Shown: positions 29,515 through 38,076, numbered from the stretch's first letter. The stretch is DNA of 64,000 bases from Rhodocyclaceae bacterium (GCA_004379165.1 NKXK01000027.1:186001-250000), one strand, 5' to 3'. Translations and numbers: made by a program. Notes: generated by a model not told the origin, from the letters alone.

Positions 29515-29544
29515 GTGAATCTCCTTTGTTGTAAAAAACAAGAA

Positions 29545-30132
29545 TCAACCAGTTACCACTTTAAAGACCACGCGACGATTCTTGGAATCGCGTGAGTCGA
29601 GGTTCGGCATCGGATCGCTAGAGCCCTTGCCTACGGGCACCAGGCGGCGACGATCAATTCCATTTCGAACAGTGATGAAGTTCACGACCGAGCTAGCACG
29701 ATCACGGGACAATGTCATGTTCTTGTCATAATTCCCAGTCGAATCAGTATGTCCTTCGACAATAACACAACGGTCCGGAGACAAAGCCAAGACTCTCGCA
29801 ATTTGACTCAAGGTGACTTCAGATGCGGGGGAAACCGTGGCACTGCCAACATTGAATTGAATTGCAAAATCCACACCAACGGAACGCACGTCCGGCGGCA
29901 AAGACATGCAGTCGCGCGGACCGGGAGATGCTGCCGGCGCAGGTGCCTCAGCAGGGGCGCCCGGCTGATTGTCAAAAACGATGGCGCGCGTACGCATTTT
30001 CGGGCGTGGGGCTTCAGAAGGCGCATTCATGGCGCGTTCCAGTTCCTTCAGTTTGTCTTCGTCGCTTGCTTGGACAATGCCCGCGCTGGTCATTAATGCC
30101 AGGATAATTGCTAATCCAAATCGCGATTTCAT
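29545..30132 (-). CDS. OmpA-domain exported protein
   Basis: From the ATG at 30132, after a GAGG ribosome-binding site, the product is 195 residues. It has a signal peptide ending VQA, a Pro/Ala-rich linker (about 35-70) and a C-terminal OmpA-like domain with VIVEGHTDSTGNYDKNMTLS and the RDSKNRRVVFKV ending, which binds peptidoglycan in this family. It has no beta-barrel and no lipobox. Within the operon it could tether the exported structure to the cell wall. Confidence 0.85.
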   Translation of the reverse strand: MKSRFGLAIILALMTSAGIVQASDEDKLKELERAMNAPSEAPRPKMRTRAIVFDNQPGAPAEAPAPAASPGPRDCMSLPPDVRSVGVDFAIQFNVGSATVSPASEVTLSQIARVLALSPDRCVIVEGHTDSTGNYDKNMTLSRDRASSVVNFITVRNGIDRRRLVPVGKGSSDPMPNLDSRDSKNRRVVFKVVTG

Positions 30133-30139
30133 TACTGCC

Positions 30140-30469
30140 TCACTTGCAAACGTTGATAACTTCTTTGGTTGCGACCACGATATCCTTGGGCTGACGTGAG
30201 TTTCGTGCGCCCCGATCATTCGATTGCTGGCTGGTGCCGACATTCACGCTGCAAGTCCCCTGTTTTTTGCTACCGATATTCACGACCGAAGAACGATCCT
30301 GATTACCGGCGGCCTCACCTTTGGCCTGTTCCGACCAACGCTTGGCTAAAGCGTTGTTCACCTTCTGGTTACCACGGGCATCCAAGCCTTGCACGGCGAA
30401 CGTTACCGCTGGCGCCAGACCAATGGAAATACCCAATGACATAATAAGTAACGCTTTACTTGCATTCAT
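30140..30469 (-). CDS. Exported protein of unknown function in the CsgG-linked operon
   Basis: From the ATG at 30469, with GGAGGG about ten bases upstream, the product is 109 residues with a signal peptide ending TFA. The mature part has one possible disulfide pair (GTCSVNV and the C-terminal VINVCK) and short VVNIG/VNVG strands reminiscent of the repeat proteins. The start overlaps the stop of the preceding gene by 14 bases. An alternative start at 30520 would give 126 residues. No family recognised. Confidence 0.65.
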   Translation of the reverse strand: MNASKALLIMSLGISIGLAPAVTFAVQGLDARGNQKVNNALAKRWSEQAKGEAAGNQDRSSVVNIGSKKQGTCSVNVGTSQQSNDRGARNSRQPKDIVVATKEVINVCK

Positions 30470-30767
30470 CGCTGACAATCCCTCCAATATTTGTGCATGC
30501 TTTTTTGTTGCGTCCGACAACTACCGTTGACACATTACCGGCAGCAACAGCGATGTTGGTGTTGCCCTTCTTTTCTCCCTGAACCACCCCAACGCGATTT
30601 TTGGCAACATTCCCCTCGCCAATAGCGACGGCGGTCATGTTATTGGTGACGGCGGTTATATTGGTGTTGCCCTGAATGCGGGTTGGCGCGTTCTTCTGGC
30701 TCTGCTGAGCCACTACCGGTTGGCAAACCAGTGCAAGTAGCGAAAAGGTGCAAGCGAAGTAATTCAT
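30456..30767 (-). CDS. Exported Asn-rich repeat protein (divergent, cysteine-containing)
   Basis: The 103-residue product has a signal peptide (ending VVA) and two repeats related to those of the two downstream paralogues: GNTNITAVTNNMTAVAIG and GNTNIAVAAGNVSTVVVG. It differs by ending with two cysteines (KKACTNIGGIVSDEC), which could cap or cross-link the structure. It may be a minor or terminal subunit, by analogy with nucleator/major subunit pairs in curli; that is an inference. Confidence 0.72.
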   Translation of the reverse strand: MNYFACTFSLLALVCQPVVAQQSQKNAPTRIQGNTNITAVTNNMTAVAIGEGNVAKNRVGVVQGEKKGNTNIAVAAGNVSTVVVGRNKKACTNIGGIVSDECK

Positions 30768-30776
30768 GGCATGGCC

Positions 30777-31667
30777 TCACATCATTGGCAGGCGGATGGG
30801 AGGACTGCCGCGTTTGAACGTGCTACGCATCTGCTGGAGCTCAGCTTCGGAAACGCCGAGCTTACTGGCACTGAACGACTTGGGGTCCGGAGTAAACATT
30901 AAGTAGGCCTGCATTTCGTTGATCAACAGTTCATCGTTGGTAACGGCGTAATTGAAGTTAGACAGGAAGCGCTTGAACGCTTCTCTCTGCCCTTCAGTAA
31001 GCGTCTCGTACCAAAAGCGCTGACAGAATTTTTGATAATGGCTGTTGGTGTAGTACTCGCCGTGTGCCAACTCATGTAACAGTATGGCATGACGAGCGCC
31101 GACCGTTACAACGGGCTCAGAGGCCTGTCGCGGTTGCGGTTGTGGAATGGACAAGAGCACGACATCCGGACGCATTGCCTGGTAGAAGCCCCGCCAGAAC
31201 CGTATCAAACCCTGTTCAGTCAGAAAATCACGGATAAAGATTTCTTCCTGGTTCAGTTCTACCTTGTCTCTGGTTGCGTAGTTGAAAAACTGGACCAATT
31301 CGGATACCAGCACATCGTGCCCGAAGGCGAAATCAGCTTGCGTCCGGCGCGCTGCTTCGATGAAACGGCTAAGCTCAGCGTTGCTGAGAACCTTGGGATA
31401 AGGCTCTGTCGTTTGCTGTTCGGTGAATTGGGTGATGCGGTTGAAGCTGCGTCCTTGGAACGAAAGGCCAGGGAAGTCAAAGACGTACACATTCGGATTC
31501 TCGGCCATCTGCCAGATCGTCAGCGACTCTGAGCGCGTATTCAAGACGGTTTGGAATTCTCCGGTAACGAACTGTTGCCCCCAAGCGCAACCGGTCGCCA
31601 TGAAGACGACTGCCGCTATTAGCGATCGAGCAGTGCGGGCAGTGGGCGAACAGGTAGGGTTAAGCAC
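30777..31667 (-). CDS. Exported HExxH-motif protein, putative metallopeptidase
   Basis: The 296-residue product starts at a GTG with GGAG eight bases upstream. An N-terminal hydrophobic segment ends VFMATGCAWG, so it may be a lipoprotein anchored at Cys27, though the lipobox is not canonical. HELAH at 198-202 in AILLHELAHGEYYTN is a zinc-binding HExxH motif, and Glu251 in INEMQAY is placed like a third gluzincin ligand. No family is recognised with certainty. A processing or maturation role for the co-encoded exported proteins is plausible but unproven. Confidence 0.7.
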   Translation of the reverse strand: MLNPTCSPTARTARSLIAAVVFMATGCAWGQQFVTGEFQTVLNTRSESLTIWQMAENPNVYVFDFPGLSFQGRSFNRITQFTEQQTTEPYPKVLSNAELSRFIEAARRTQADFAFGHDVLVSELVQFFNYATRDKVELNQEEIFIRDFLTEQGLIRFWRGFYQAMRPDVVLLSIPQPQPRQASEPVVTVGARHAILLHELAHGEYYTNSHYQKFCQRFWYETLTEGQREAFKRFLSNFNYAVTNDELLINEMQAYLMFTPDPKSFSASKLGVSEAELQQMRSTFKRGSPPIRLPMM

Positions 31668-31683
31668 GTGCGGTCTCCAAGTA

Positions 31684-32091
31684 TTATCGTTTGTAGTAGT
31701 CTAGGCGGTAAGCATTCGCACGTGCAATATTGTTGCGAAGTTCTACCTGTCTTTCAGAGCTTGGGGCACCAATCGCGCTGTAGCGCTGCGGGTATACCAA
31801 CAGGGCGCCCGTTCGAGAATCGTAACGGCTGTTACCTCGCCACGCCTGGCTTCTTTGAATGAGGTACCCGGTTTCGGTTTGAGCACCGGGTGCAAAGACA
31901 ATACCTGGCATCGCCCGACTGTTGGCAAAGGCCGGCGGCGGGGGGCGCAACGCGCCATATGAAGCACTTCCATCGAGCACGATTCCAGCCTCGACCATAG
32001 GGCTTAGTCCCATGCTAAGGAGTAGGCCGAACGCCAAGCGCCTATTGTTCCTGGACTGCGACACTGCCGTCCTTGCCCCACTTGATGACAT
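31684..32091 (-). CDS. Exported protein of unknown function
   Basis: The 135-residue product has a basic N-terminus and hydrophobic segment (RRLAFGLLLSMGLSPMVEA) that looks like a signal peptide. The mature part is rich in Arg, Tyr, Ser and Pro. No domain is recognised. The ATG used overlaps the end of the upstream gene by 50 bases; a later start would shorten only the N-region. Its place in the operon suggests an accessory role in the same envelope structure. Confidence 0.58.
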   Translation of the reverse strand: MSSSGARTAVSQSRNNRRLAFGLLLSMGLSPMVEAGIVLDGSASYGALRPPPPAFANSRAMPGIVFAPGAQTETGYLIQRSQAWRGNSRYDSRTGALLVYPQRYSAIGAPSSERQVELRNNIARANAYRLDYYKR

Positions 32092-32419
32092 ATGTTTTCC
32101 CCGTCTTCTTCGATTTCACAGGGGACTTCCCGCGAGGAATCTTCTCACCATCAATATAGACCTCATTGTTCAGAATCGTAATCCCTTCAAGCTGAACATT
32201 GGGGCCGATGGTGCCGGCGCTGTTGGTGACGACGGAGGAGCTGCCTCCGCTTTTCGTAACTACCGAGGAGTTTGTGCCGCCGTTGTTGGTCACGACTGAC
32301 GCGCCTTTGTCTCCGGTTTGGACCTTGATGCCCAGACCAGGAAGGTCAACGGATACCTGCGCATGAGCCTGCATGATCAAGAGCCCGGCAGCAGCAATCA
32401 AGCATTTCCGAAATGCCAT
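32042..32419 (-). CDS. Exported SVVT-repeat protein of unknown function
   Basis: From the ATG at 32419, preceded by AAGGA, the product is 125 residues with a signal peptide ending AHA. Mature residues about 35-70 contain short repeats built on SVVT(N/K)xGG, then a compact C-terminal segment, NNEVYIDGEKIPRG, followed by a lysine-rich stretch. The repeats could form beta-strands. An upstream start at 32497 lacks a good ribosome-binding site. No family recognised. Confidence 0.65.
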   Translation of the reverse strand: MAFRKCLIAAAGLLIMQAHAQVSVDLPGLGIKVQTGDKGASVVTNNGGTNSSVVTKSGGSSSVVTNSAGTIGPNVQLEGITILNNEVYIDGEKIPRGKSPVKSKKTGKTYVIKWGKDGSVAVQEQ

Positions 32420-32498
32420 GAGGGGAATCCTTTGAGGGAGAGCGTTTCGTTGATAGCGAAAATAACGCGCAGAGAAGCGGATGGTTGACGTGAGCATG

Positions 32499-33062
32499 TT
32501 AGTTGCAACGCACCTTGATTTTCTGGCCGTTTCTTACAATGAGAACAATCGCGCCGCGAATACTGTCGTCGCCGATGCGCCCTGAAACATTGTCGACCGG
32601 TCGACAAGGCACCAATGGAATGCCATCCCGGCCAACGTTGCTCAGATCGAGTTCATCGTTGTTGCCAGTGGTTGCAAATGCACGGGCCCGGGCACGATTG
32701 TCGCTCCCCCCGTACGCATCTTGCCCACCCTGAATTATCGCTCCGTAAGCAGGGTCGGATTGTTGCTGGTAGCTACGGGCGCGAGAGCGGTTATCGTAGG
32801 CACGTTCCTCCGCCGGGGCACCACCTCGGGGGGAAAGAATCCCCGGGCCGTCATCCACGAATATGGGTGCTTCGTCGCGGTAACCTGCTGCGCGGTCCCG
32901 TTGGTTACGCGCCCCCGTGCCAGTTTGCGCGGGGGCTTTTTCCGGGCCAACGATGAGTTCTGCAAATTGCATCGGCTGAAACTCCCCTGCATTGGCGGTT
33001 TGTCCAACGGCCAGAAACAGGGGAGCAGCTATCACGAATGCTTTGAACAAGGGCTTAACCAC
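32499..33062 (-). CDS. Exported protein of unknown function with C-terminal cysteines
   Basis: The 187-residue product starts at GTG after a GGGAG ribosome-binding site and has a signal peptide ending ANA. The middle is Arg/Asp/Gly-rich and probably flexible, with two similar RARA(F/R)-type segments near 95 and 125. The C-terminal 45 residues hold a compact part with two cysteines (VPCRPVDNVSGRIGDDS and KIKVRCN). It is the second gene of the operon, 25 bases after the CsgG-like gene. No family recognised. Confidence 0.62.
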   Translation of the reverse strand: MVKPLFKAFVIAAPLFLAVGQTANAGEFQPMQFAELIVGPEKAPAQTGTGARNQRDRAAGYRDEAPIFVDDGPGILSPRGGAPAEERAYDNRSRARSYQQQSDPAYGAIIQGGQDAYGGSDNRARARAFATTGNNDELDLSNVGRDGIPLVPCRPVDNVSGRIGDDSIRGAIVLIVRNGQKIKVRCN

Positions 33063-33087
33063 GATTGGCCAGCTCCCTCTGAGCTAT

Positions 33088-34647
33088 TTACCGGGTGACC
33101 GTAACGTCAATATAGCTTGCGATTGCCGCCGGATTCAGTTGCCGATACTGATTAACAATTTCATCCAGCGAACGGACGGGCAACGGCGTCAGGTCACGGG
33201 CACCCCGCAACGCATTGGGTATCAACAACTCACGGTCGGCACCGACGCAGGCCACGCGTTCCTTGCCTGCCTGGTCAAAGCGAATCTTGAATCCACCACT
33301 GGGCAAACGGATCGTACTACCGGAGCGCAAGGTGGGATTCCCGAAGAATTGGTTGGGGAAAATCCGAGCTACCTGTCGTGCGGTGTCCTCGTAGTAACAG
33401 TACACCGTACCGTCGCCGCTCAATGAAAGCGACATGTTAAGGAAGTCTCCGACTTTATAGCTGGGGCGGTCCCCTCTGTCGCTGGACAAATTAACGCGGA
33501 AAACAGATTGCGCTGGTGCGGCTGAGACCGGTTGTGGCACCGGCGCTGGCGGTGCGCTCATGCTTGGTACTGAACTCTTGGCGGGAGGCGTACTGGGAAC
33601 GTATGCCAGTTGATTCTGCACATCGTCAAGCAGGCTGGCATACAGATCGAAATTGATTCTGCCGTCGGCAACCAGATTGCTTCGGGCCTGGTACTCGAGA
33701 ATGGCATCTTTGAGCGTGTCGTTCATCCGGCCATCGATCGGGCCCTTATAGCGCTGCATGCTGCCGCCAAGTTTTCGCTGAATGAAGGTGATGCGCTCGC
33801 TTTCCTTGAGCGTATCGAATGTCTCAAGTGCCTGCTCGCGAATGACGGGGTTGGTGATATCCGCGTCAAGGCAGCGCCAGTAGGGAACCTGGGTGAACTT
33901 ACCCAGGGTTTCAATCATGCCGAGTTCAAGCAGGGTTCTGGTTGTTGCACCGAGACCTTCGGAGCGACTGAAGTCGAGGTTGAACGAGAAGCCGATTTTT
34001 CCGAGCTTGCCGCCAGCTTCCGCGGATTTCCCCTGCTTCATGATGACCATGGTGTTGGCCGTGCTGGTCTGAGGCAGGATCTTGCGGGTGGCTGCATCAC
34101 CAATGCTCATGTCCATGCTGATCAGGTCGTAGGACATGTCGGCCGACAGACCGAAGTCAAAAAACGATGCAGCCAAGCCGAAGCCGCTATTCTTCCGGAT
34201 GGCATTGTCATCCATCTGTGTAATCGATCCCCGGATGTAGTAATCGGGGATCTTCAGCATATTCATGCCCTTGGTGTCGAACAGTCTGGCAAGATCGTCG
34301 CCGCCACCGTGAAAGTCGATGAACTCGAAGGCATTGCTTTTGACCGTCATTTTGGCGATGGCCGTGATCAGCATTTCCTTGGTTCCGGTACGCACCTTGC
34401 CGGTCTCGTCCGGTATCCCCGTAGACGTGATCACAATGCCGTTCTTTCCGTACGCAAGGAATAACTCATCCATGCACCGCAGTGCCTGATTGAAGTTGGT
34501 GATGGTCTTGATTGCTGGGGTTTTTGGCGCAGAAGAAGTAGATACCGTGGCCGCTGGGTCATTCCAGCGGCCGAATTCGCTTTGAGAGGCAGCAACGCTG
34601 CAAAACACAGCCAGCGGGAGCGCAGCGAGACAAGTAGGTTTGGACAT
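33088..34647 (-). CDS. CsgG-like exported protein with peptidoglycan-binding-like and DUF4384-like domains
   Basis: This is the first gene of the low-GC operon. From the ATG at 34647, preceded by AAGGG, the product is 519 residues with a signal peptide. Residues about 50-258 resemble the CsgG family, whose founder is the curli secretion channel: a strand-rich start, then IPDYYIRGSITQMD and a long IGDAATRKILPQTSTANTM stretch. Residues about 285-345 resemble a peptidoglycan-binding repeat (YKGPIDGRMNDTLKDAI). After a Pro/Ala linker, residues about 395-480 resemble DUF4384 (VYCYYEDTARQVARIFPNQ). No lipobox Cys is obvious, unlike CsgG. I infer an outer-membrane-associated export or assembly factor. 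Confidence 0.75.
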   Translation of the reverse strand: MSKPTCLAALPLAVFCSVAASQSEFGRWNDPAATVSTSSAPKTPAIKTITNFNQALRCMDELFLAYGKNGIVITSTGIPDETGKVRTGTKEMLITAIAKMTVKSNAFEFIDFHGGGDDLARLFDTKGMNMLKIPDYYIRGSITQMDDNAIRKNSGFGLAASFFDFGLSADMSYDLISMDMSIGDAATRKILPQTSTANTMVIMKQGKSAEAGGKLGKIGFSFNLDFSRSEGLGATTRTLLELGMIETLGKFTQVPYWRCLDADITNPVIREQALETFDTLKESERITFIQRKLGGSMQRYKGPIDGRMNDTLKDAILEYQARSNLVADGRINFDLYASLLDDVQNQLAYVPSTPPAKSSVPSMSAPPAPVPQPVSAAPAQSVFRVNLSSDRGDRPSYKVGDFLNMSLSLSGDGTVYCYYEDTARQVARIFPNQFFGNPTLRSGSTIRLPSGGFKIRFDQAGKERVACVGADRELLIPNALRGARDLTPLPVRSLDEIVNQYRQLNPAAIASYIDVTVTR

Positions 34648-34708
34648 GGTCAGCCCTTGCATTTAATGAGTACGTTCGAGGGTGTTGCGCACCCGTTTCG
34701 TATGCTTA

Positions 34709-35368
34709 CTAGATTATGTAGCGGTGAGAGAAAACGCAATTGTTTTCCTCGGTAGAGAGACGATAGTTATGCGCTCGCTCCAAAAAAAAGATGCTGCGCA
34801 GCGTGCCGTCGTTGTCCGGGATGACATCGGCGGCGCCGATGAAGCGCTGGGCGTCGAAGTCAGGGAGCGACATCAGGTAACTTTGCGCCGGCAGCAGGGT
34901 TTCTTCTGCGGTTTGCATGCCGGCGAGCACCAGTTTGCCGGTGGCCAGTTCCTGGCGGAAGTTGAGGTCGAAGCTCCGGGCTGCGGCACTGCTGGCGCCG
35001 CCGAAGCGGGCGAACCATTCTTCCGGGCTGGCGCTGAAGAGAAAGTCGAGTCCGATGACCGTGGCGCCGGCCTCGCGCAGCGTGCGCGTTGCCTGCGCGT
35101 AGCGTGGTCCCCAAAAGAGCAGCGGCTCGTTCGGATAGGCGCGGAGTGTCGCCTCATCCACCTTGACCAGCACGACATGTTCGACCGGATGATGCTGACC
35201 GGCGTTACGCAGCCAAAGGTCACTGTAGAAGCGTTCGGCACCGTCGAGCAGGCCTTTTTGCCACAAGGCTTCGCTGATCAGCAGTGCGATAAGCGCAATC
35301 AGCAGGGCGCGCAGGAGACGGCGGGGGGCGCCGGCCGGTCGGTGGGGCATGTGTGAAGTCTTCTCCAT
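34709..35368 (-). CDS. CHASE2-domain protein, truncated at the C-terminus
   Basis: The 219-residue product has a membrane segment (about 17-36) followed by an extracytoplasmic CHASE2 sensor domain: [20 protein letters not shown] and then [20 protein letters not shown]2 proteins normally continue with more membrane segments and a cyclase, kinase or other output domain. Here the frame ends soon after [14 protein letters not shown], 61 bases before the start of the low-GC operon, and no output domain is found nearby. I interpret it as a 3'-truncated remnant. It may be non-functional. Confidence 0.72.
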   Translation of the reverse strand: MEKTSHMPHRPAGAPRRLLRALLIALIALLISEALWQKGLLDGAERFYSDLWLRNAGQHHPVEHVVLVKVDEATLRAYPNEPLLFWGPRYAQATRTLREAGATVIGLDFLFSASPEEWFARFGGASSAAARSFDLNFRQELATGKLVLAGMQTAEETLLPAQSYLMSLPDFDAQRFIGAADVIPDNDGTLRSIFFLERAHNYRLSTEENNCVFSHRYII

Positions 35369-35445
35369 CCTTGCTCAGTCCGTGGTCGGGTCGAGTAAAA
35401 TTGCGCGCTTTGATATCCCGCTTATCCTCGGAAAGGTTACACACT

Positions 35446-36171
35446 ATGGCCGGACACTCCAAATGGGCCAATATCCAGCATCGCAAGGGTCGTCAGGACG
35501 AAAAGCGCGGTGCGGCATTCTCCAAGATCGCCAAGGAAATCACCGTTGCTGCCAAGATGGGCGGCGGTGATCCCGGTTTTAATCCGCGCCTGCGGGTCGC
35601 CGTCGACAAGGCCAAGGCCGTCAACATGCCGAAGGACAAAATCGACACCGCCATCAAGAAGGGCACCGGTGAACTTGAGGGCGTCGATTATGTTGAGGTG
35701 CGTTACGAAGGCTACGGCATCGGTGGTGCTGCGATCATGGTCGACTGCCTGACCGACAACAAGACCCGTACCGTTGCCGAAGTGCGTCATGCCTTTTCCA
35801 AGCATGGCGGCAACATGGGGACAGATGGCTGTGTGGCTTTCCAGTTCAAGCATTGCGGCCAGATGATCTTCGCGCCGGGTACCGACGAGGCGGCATTGAT
35901 GGATGCAGCGATCGAGGCCGGTGCCGAAGACGTTGCGACCAACGATGATGGCTCGATCGAAGTCATCACCGGTCCGGCTGACTTCATCACCGTCAAAGAT
36001 GCTCTAGAAGATGCTGGCTTTAAGCCCGAGTTTTCGGAAGTGACGATGAAGCCGGAGGGCGAGAACGTCTTTACCGGTGACGATGCCGCAAAGATGCAAA
36101 AGTTGCTCGATGCGCTGGAAGGACTGGACGATGTCCAGGAAATCTACACCACGGCGGTTATCGAGGAGTAG
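35446..36171 (+). CDS. yebC: YebC/TACO1-family protein
   Basis: The 241-residue product begins [20 protein letters not shown], the invariant start of this family, which aids translation of difficult sequences and was earlier annotated as a transcriptional regulator. The middle [18 protein letters not shown] region is also typical. The ATG at 35446, preceded by GAAAGG, is chosen over upstream in-frame starts. In many proteobacteria yebC sits next to ruvC, and here ruvC follows two genes later. Confidence 0.95.
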   Translation: MAGHSKWANIQHRKGRQDEKRGAAFSKIAKEITVAAKMGGGDPGFNPRLRVAVDKAKAVNMPKDKIDTAIKKGTGELEGVDYVEVRYEGYGIGGAAIMVDCLTDNKTRTVAEVRHAFSKHGGNMGTDGCVAFQFKHCGQMIFAPGTDEAALMDAAIEAGAEDVATNDDGSIEVITGPADFITVKDALEDAGFKPEFSEVTMKPEGENVFTGDDAAKMQKLLDALEGLDDVQEIYTTAVIEE

Positions 36172-36176
36172 TCGTC

Positions 36177-36689
36177 ATTTCACGGGTACTGCCGGTCATC
36201 ATCGATATCGAAGCCTCGGGATTCGGGCGCGGCAGCTATCCGATCGAGATCGGCTACCACATGCCGGACGGTCGTTCCTGGTGCACGCTGGTGCATCCCG
36301 AGGGTGACTGGACGCATTGGGATCCCGCTGCAGAAGCGGTGCATGGCATCGCGCGCGCCCTGCTCTTCAAGCACGGCCGGTCGCCGGCAGAAATCTGTCT
36401 GACGCTGAATTCCGAGCTGCGCGGGCAACCGGTCTATTGCGATGCCTGGGCGTATGACTACGTTTGGCTCAGCCGCCTTTATGATGCCGCCAGTCTGCCG
36501 ATGACCTTCAGGTTGAAGGATTTGCGCGAACTGCTCGGCGAATGCGAACAGCGGCACTGGCATCAAGTACGTACTCTCGTCGAGCAGCGCCTGCAGGTAC
36601 AACGTCACCGTGCCAGCGGCGATGCGCGAACGCTTTTCGAGACGCTGGGCGCTGCCCGCAACCGTTGCTGCGACGACTGCGACGGCTAG
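36177..36689 (+). CDS. DEDDh-family 3'-5' exonuclease-like protein with probable ATT start
   Basis: The product has the three acidic exonuclease motifs: VIIDIEASGFG near the N-terminus (motif I), YCDAWAYDYVWLSRL (motif II) and HRASGDARTLFE (motif III, DEDDh type). The first ATG, at 36261, would delete motif I, so translation must begin earlier. The best candidate is ATT at 36177, eight bases after a GAGGAG ribosome-binding site that overlaps the yebC stop region. This gives about 170 residues. Substrate unknown; a role in RNA or DNA trimming is inferred from the fold. Confidence 0.75.
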   Translation: MSRVLPVIIDIEASGFGRGSYPIEIGYHMPDGRSWCTLVHPEGDWTHWDPAAEAVHGIARALLFKHGRSPAEICLTLNSELRGQPVYCDAWAYDYVWLSRLYDAASLPMTFRLKDLRELLGECEQRHWHQVRTLVEQRLQVQRHRASGDARTLFETLGAARNRCCDDCDG

Positions 36690-36691
36690 GC

Positions 36692-37546
36692 ATGCAGCGT
36701 TTTTACCCCCTGCTGTTCGTCTTTCTGTGGAGCACCGGCTTCATCGGCGCCAAATACGGCTTGCCGTACGCCGAGCCGCTGTCCTTCCTGCTCACCCGCT
36801 ATGGCCTGGTGATCGCGTTGATGCTGGTGATCGCCTACGTTACCCGGGCGCCGTGGCCGGCATCGCCGCGGCAGTGGCTGCACATCGCGGTATCCGGAAT
36901 ACTCGTTCACGCCTTCTACCTTGGCGGGGTTTTCGTTGCCATCAAGCACGGCTTCTCGGCGGGCATCACGGCGTTGATCGTTGGCATGCAACCGCTGTTG
37001 ACCGGCGTCGGTTCGGGCATGCTGCTGGGTGAACCGGTCAGCCGGCGGCAATGGCTGGGATTGGGGCTGGGCTTCGTCGGTGTCGGCTTGGTGATGGCCG
37101 GCAAGGTGGGCGACATGGCGCTCGGGCCGATGCTGATCCCGGCGCTGGTTGCGCTGCTCGGCATTACCGGCGGAACCCTCTATCAGAAACGCTTCTGTGC
37201 CAGTTTCGATCTGCGCACTGGTTCGGTGATCCAGTTTGTGCCTACCGCGCTGGTGACGGCAGTGGCCGTGGCGCTGTTCGAGGACTATCGCATTGAATGG
37301 ACCGGCGACTTCATCTTTGCCCTCGGCTGGCTGGTGCTGGTGTTGTCGATCGGTGCCATCAGCCTGCTCAACCTGCTGATCCGCAGCGGCAGCGCGGTCA
37401 ATGTCGCCAGCCTCTTTTACCTCACGCCGCCGACGACCGCGCTGATTGCCTTTGCCGTTTTTGGCGAGAAATTGGCGTTTACCGCAGCTGTCGGCATGGT
37501 CGTCGCCGTGGCCGGTGTCTACCTCGTGGCCAAGCCGGCCCGATGA
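36692..37546 (+). CDS. DMT-superfamily (EamA) transporter
   Basis: The 284-residue product has ten hydrophobic segments in two EamA repeats, starting [20 protein letters not shown]. It begins three bases after the exonuclease stop and its stop overlaps the ruvC start (ATGA). Family members export metabolites or amino acids; substrate is not predictable. The longer open frame upstream is out of register with any start signal. Confidence 0.88.
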   Translation: MQRFYPLLFVFLWSTGFIGAKYGLPYAEPLSFLLTRYGLVIALMLVIAYVTRAPWPASPRQWLHIAVSGILVHAFYLGGVFVAIKHGFSAGITALIVGMQPLLTGVGSGMLLGEPVSRRQWLGLGLGFVGVGLVMAGKVGDMALGPMLIPALVALLGITGGTLYQKRFCASFDLRTGSVIQFVPTALVTAVAVALFEDYRIEWTGDFIFALGWLVLVLSIGAISLLNLLIRSGSAVNVASLFYLTPPTTALIAFAVFGEKLAFTAAVGMVVAVAGVYLVAKPAR

Positions 37547-38076
37547 ACGCGGTCCGTATCCTCGGCATCGACCCGGGCCTGCGGGTGACGGGCTTTGGGG
37601 TCATCGAAAAACACGGCAACCAGCTGCATTACGTCGCTAGCGGCTGCATCAAGTCGAATGATCGGGAAGCTCTGCCGACCCGCCTCGGTACTCTGTTTTC
37701 CGGGATCAGTGAGGTGATCGCCAACTATCGCCCAGATCAGGCGGCGGTCGAGATCGTCTTCGTTAACGTCAATCCGCAATCGACGCTGCTGCTCGGGCAG
37801 GCGCGCGGGGCGGCGATGACGGCGCTGGTGCACGGCGGACTGAGTGTTGCCGAATATACCGCCTTGCAGGTCAAGCAAGCCGTTGTCGGCCATGGCAAGG
37901 CCGCCAAGCAGCAGGTTCAGGACATGGTGGTCCGGTTGCTCAAACTCGAGGGGGCACCTTCGTCCGATGCGGCTGATGCGCTGGCCTGCGCCATTTGCCA
38001 TGCCCATGGTGGACAGGGGCTGGGGGCGATGGCGACGGCAGGGTATCGCGTTCGTGGCGGCCGCCTGATACGATGA
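37543..38076 (+). CDS. ruvC: Crossover junction endodeoxyribonuclease RuvC
   Basis: RuvC resolves Holliday junctions. The 177-residue product begins [19 protein letters not shown], with the first catalytic Asp, and continues with [19 protein letters not shown] and the C-terminal [16 protein letters not shown], which holds the last catalytic acids. Its start overlaps the DMT gene by four bases. ruvA follows 34 bases later. Confidence 0.97.
   Translation: MNAVRILGIDPGLRVTGFGVIEKHGNQLHYVASGCIKSNDREALPTRLGTLFSGISEVIANYRPDQAAVEIVFVNVNPQSTLLLGQARGAAMTALVHGGLSVAEYTALQVKQAVVGHGKAAKQQVQDMVVRLLKLEGAPSSDAADALACAICHAHGGQGLGAMATAGYRVRGGRLIR

Noticed and set aside
28826-29541. Repeated DNA blocks that could suggest a CRISPR array or tandem repeat
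   Set aside because: The repeats are coding, in frame, about 108 bases long and occur in two genes with signal peptides; there are no spacers.
28700-35400. Insertion sequence or phage carrying the low-GC operon
   Set aside because: No transposase, integrase, terminal inverted repeats or tRNA attachment site was found.
37740-37775. VNVNP in ruvC as a dispersed-motif peptide
   Set aside because: [10 protein letters not shown] is conserved native RuvC sequence and the DNA does not match the motif.
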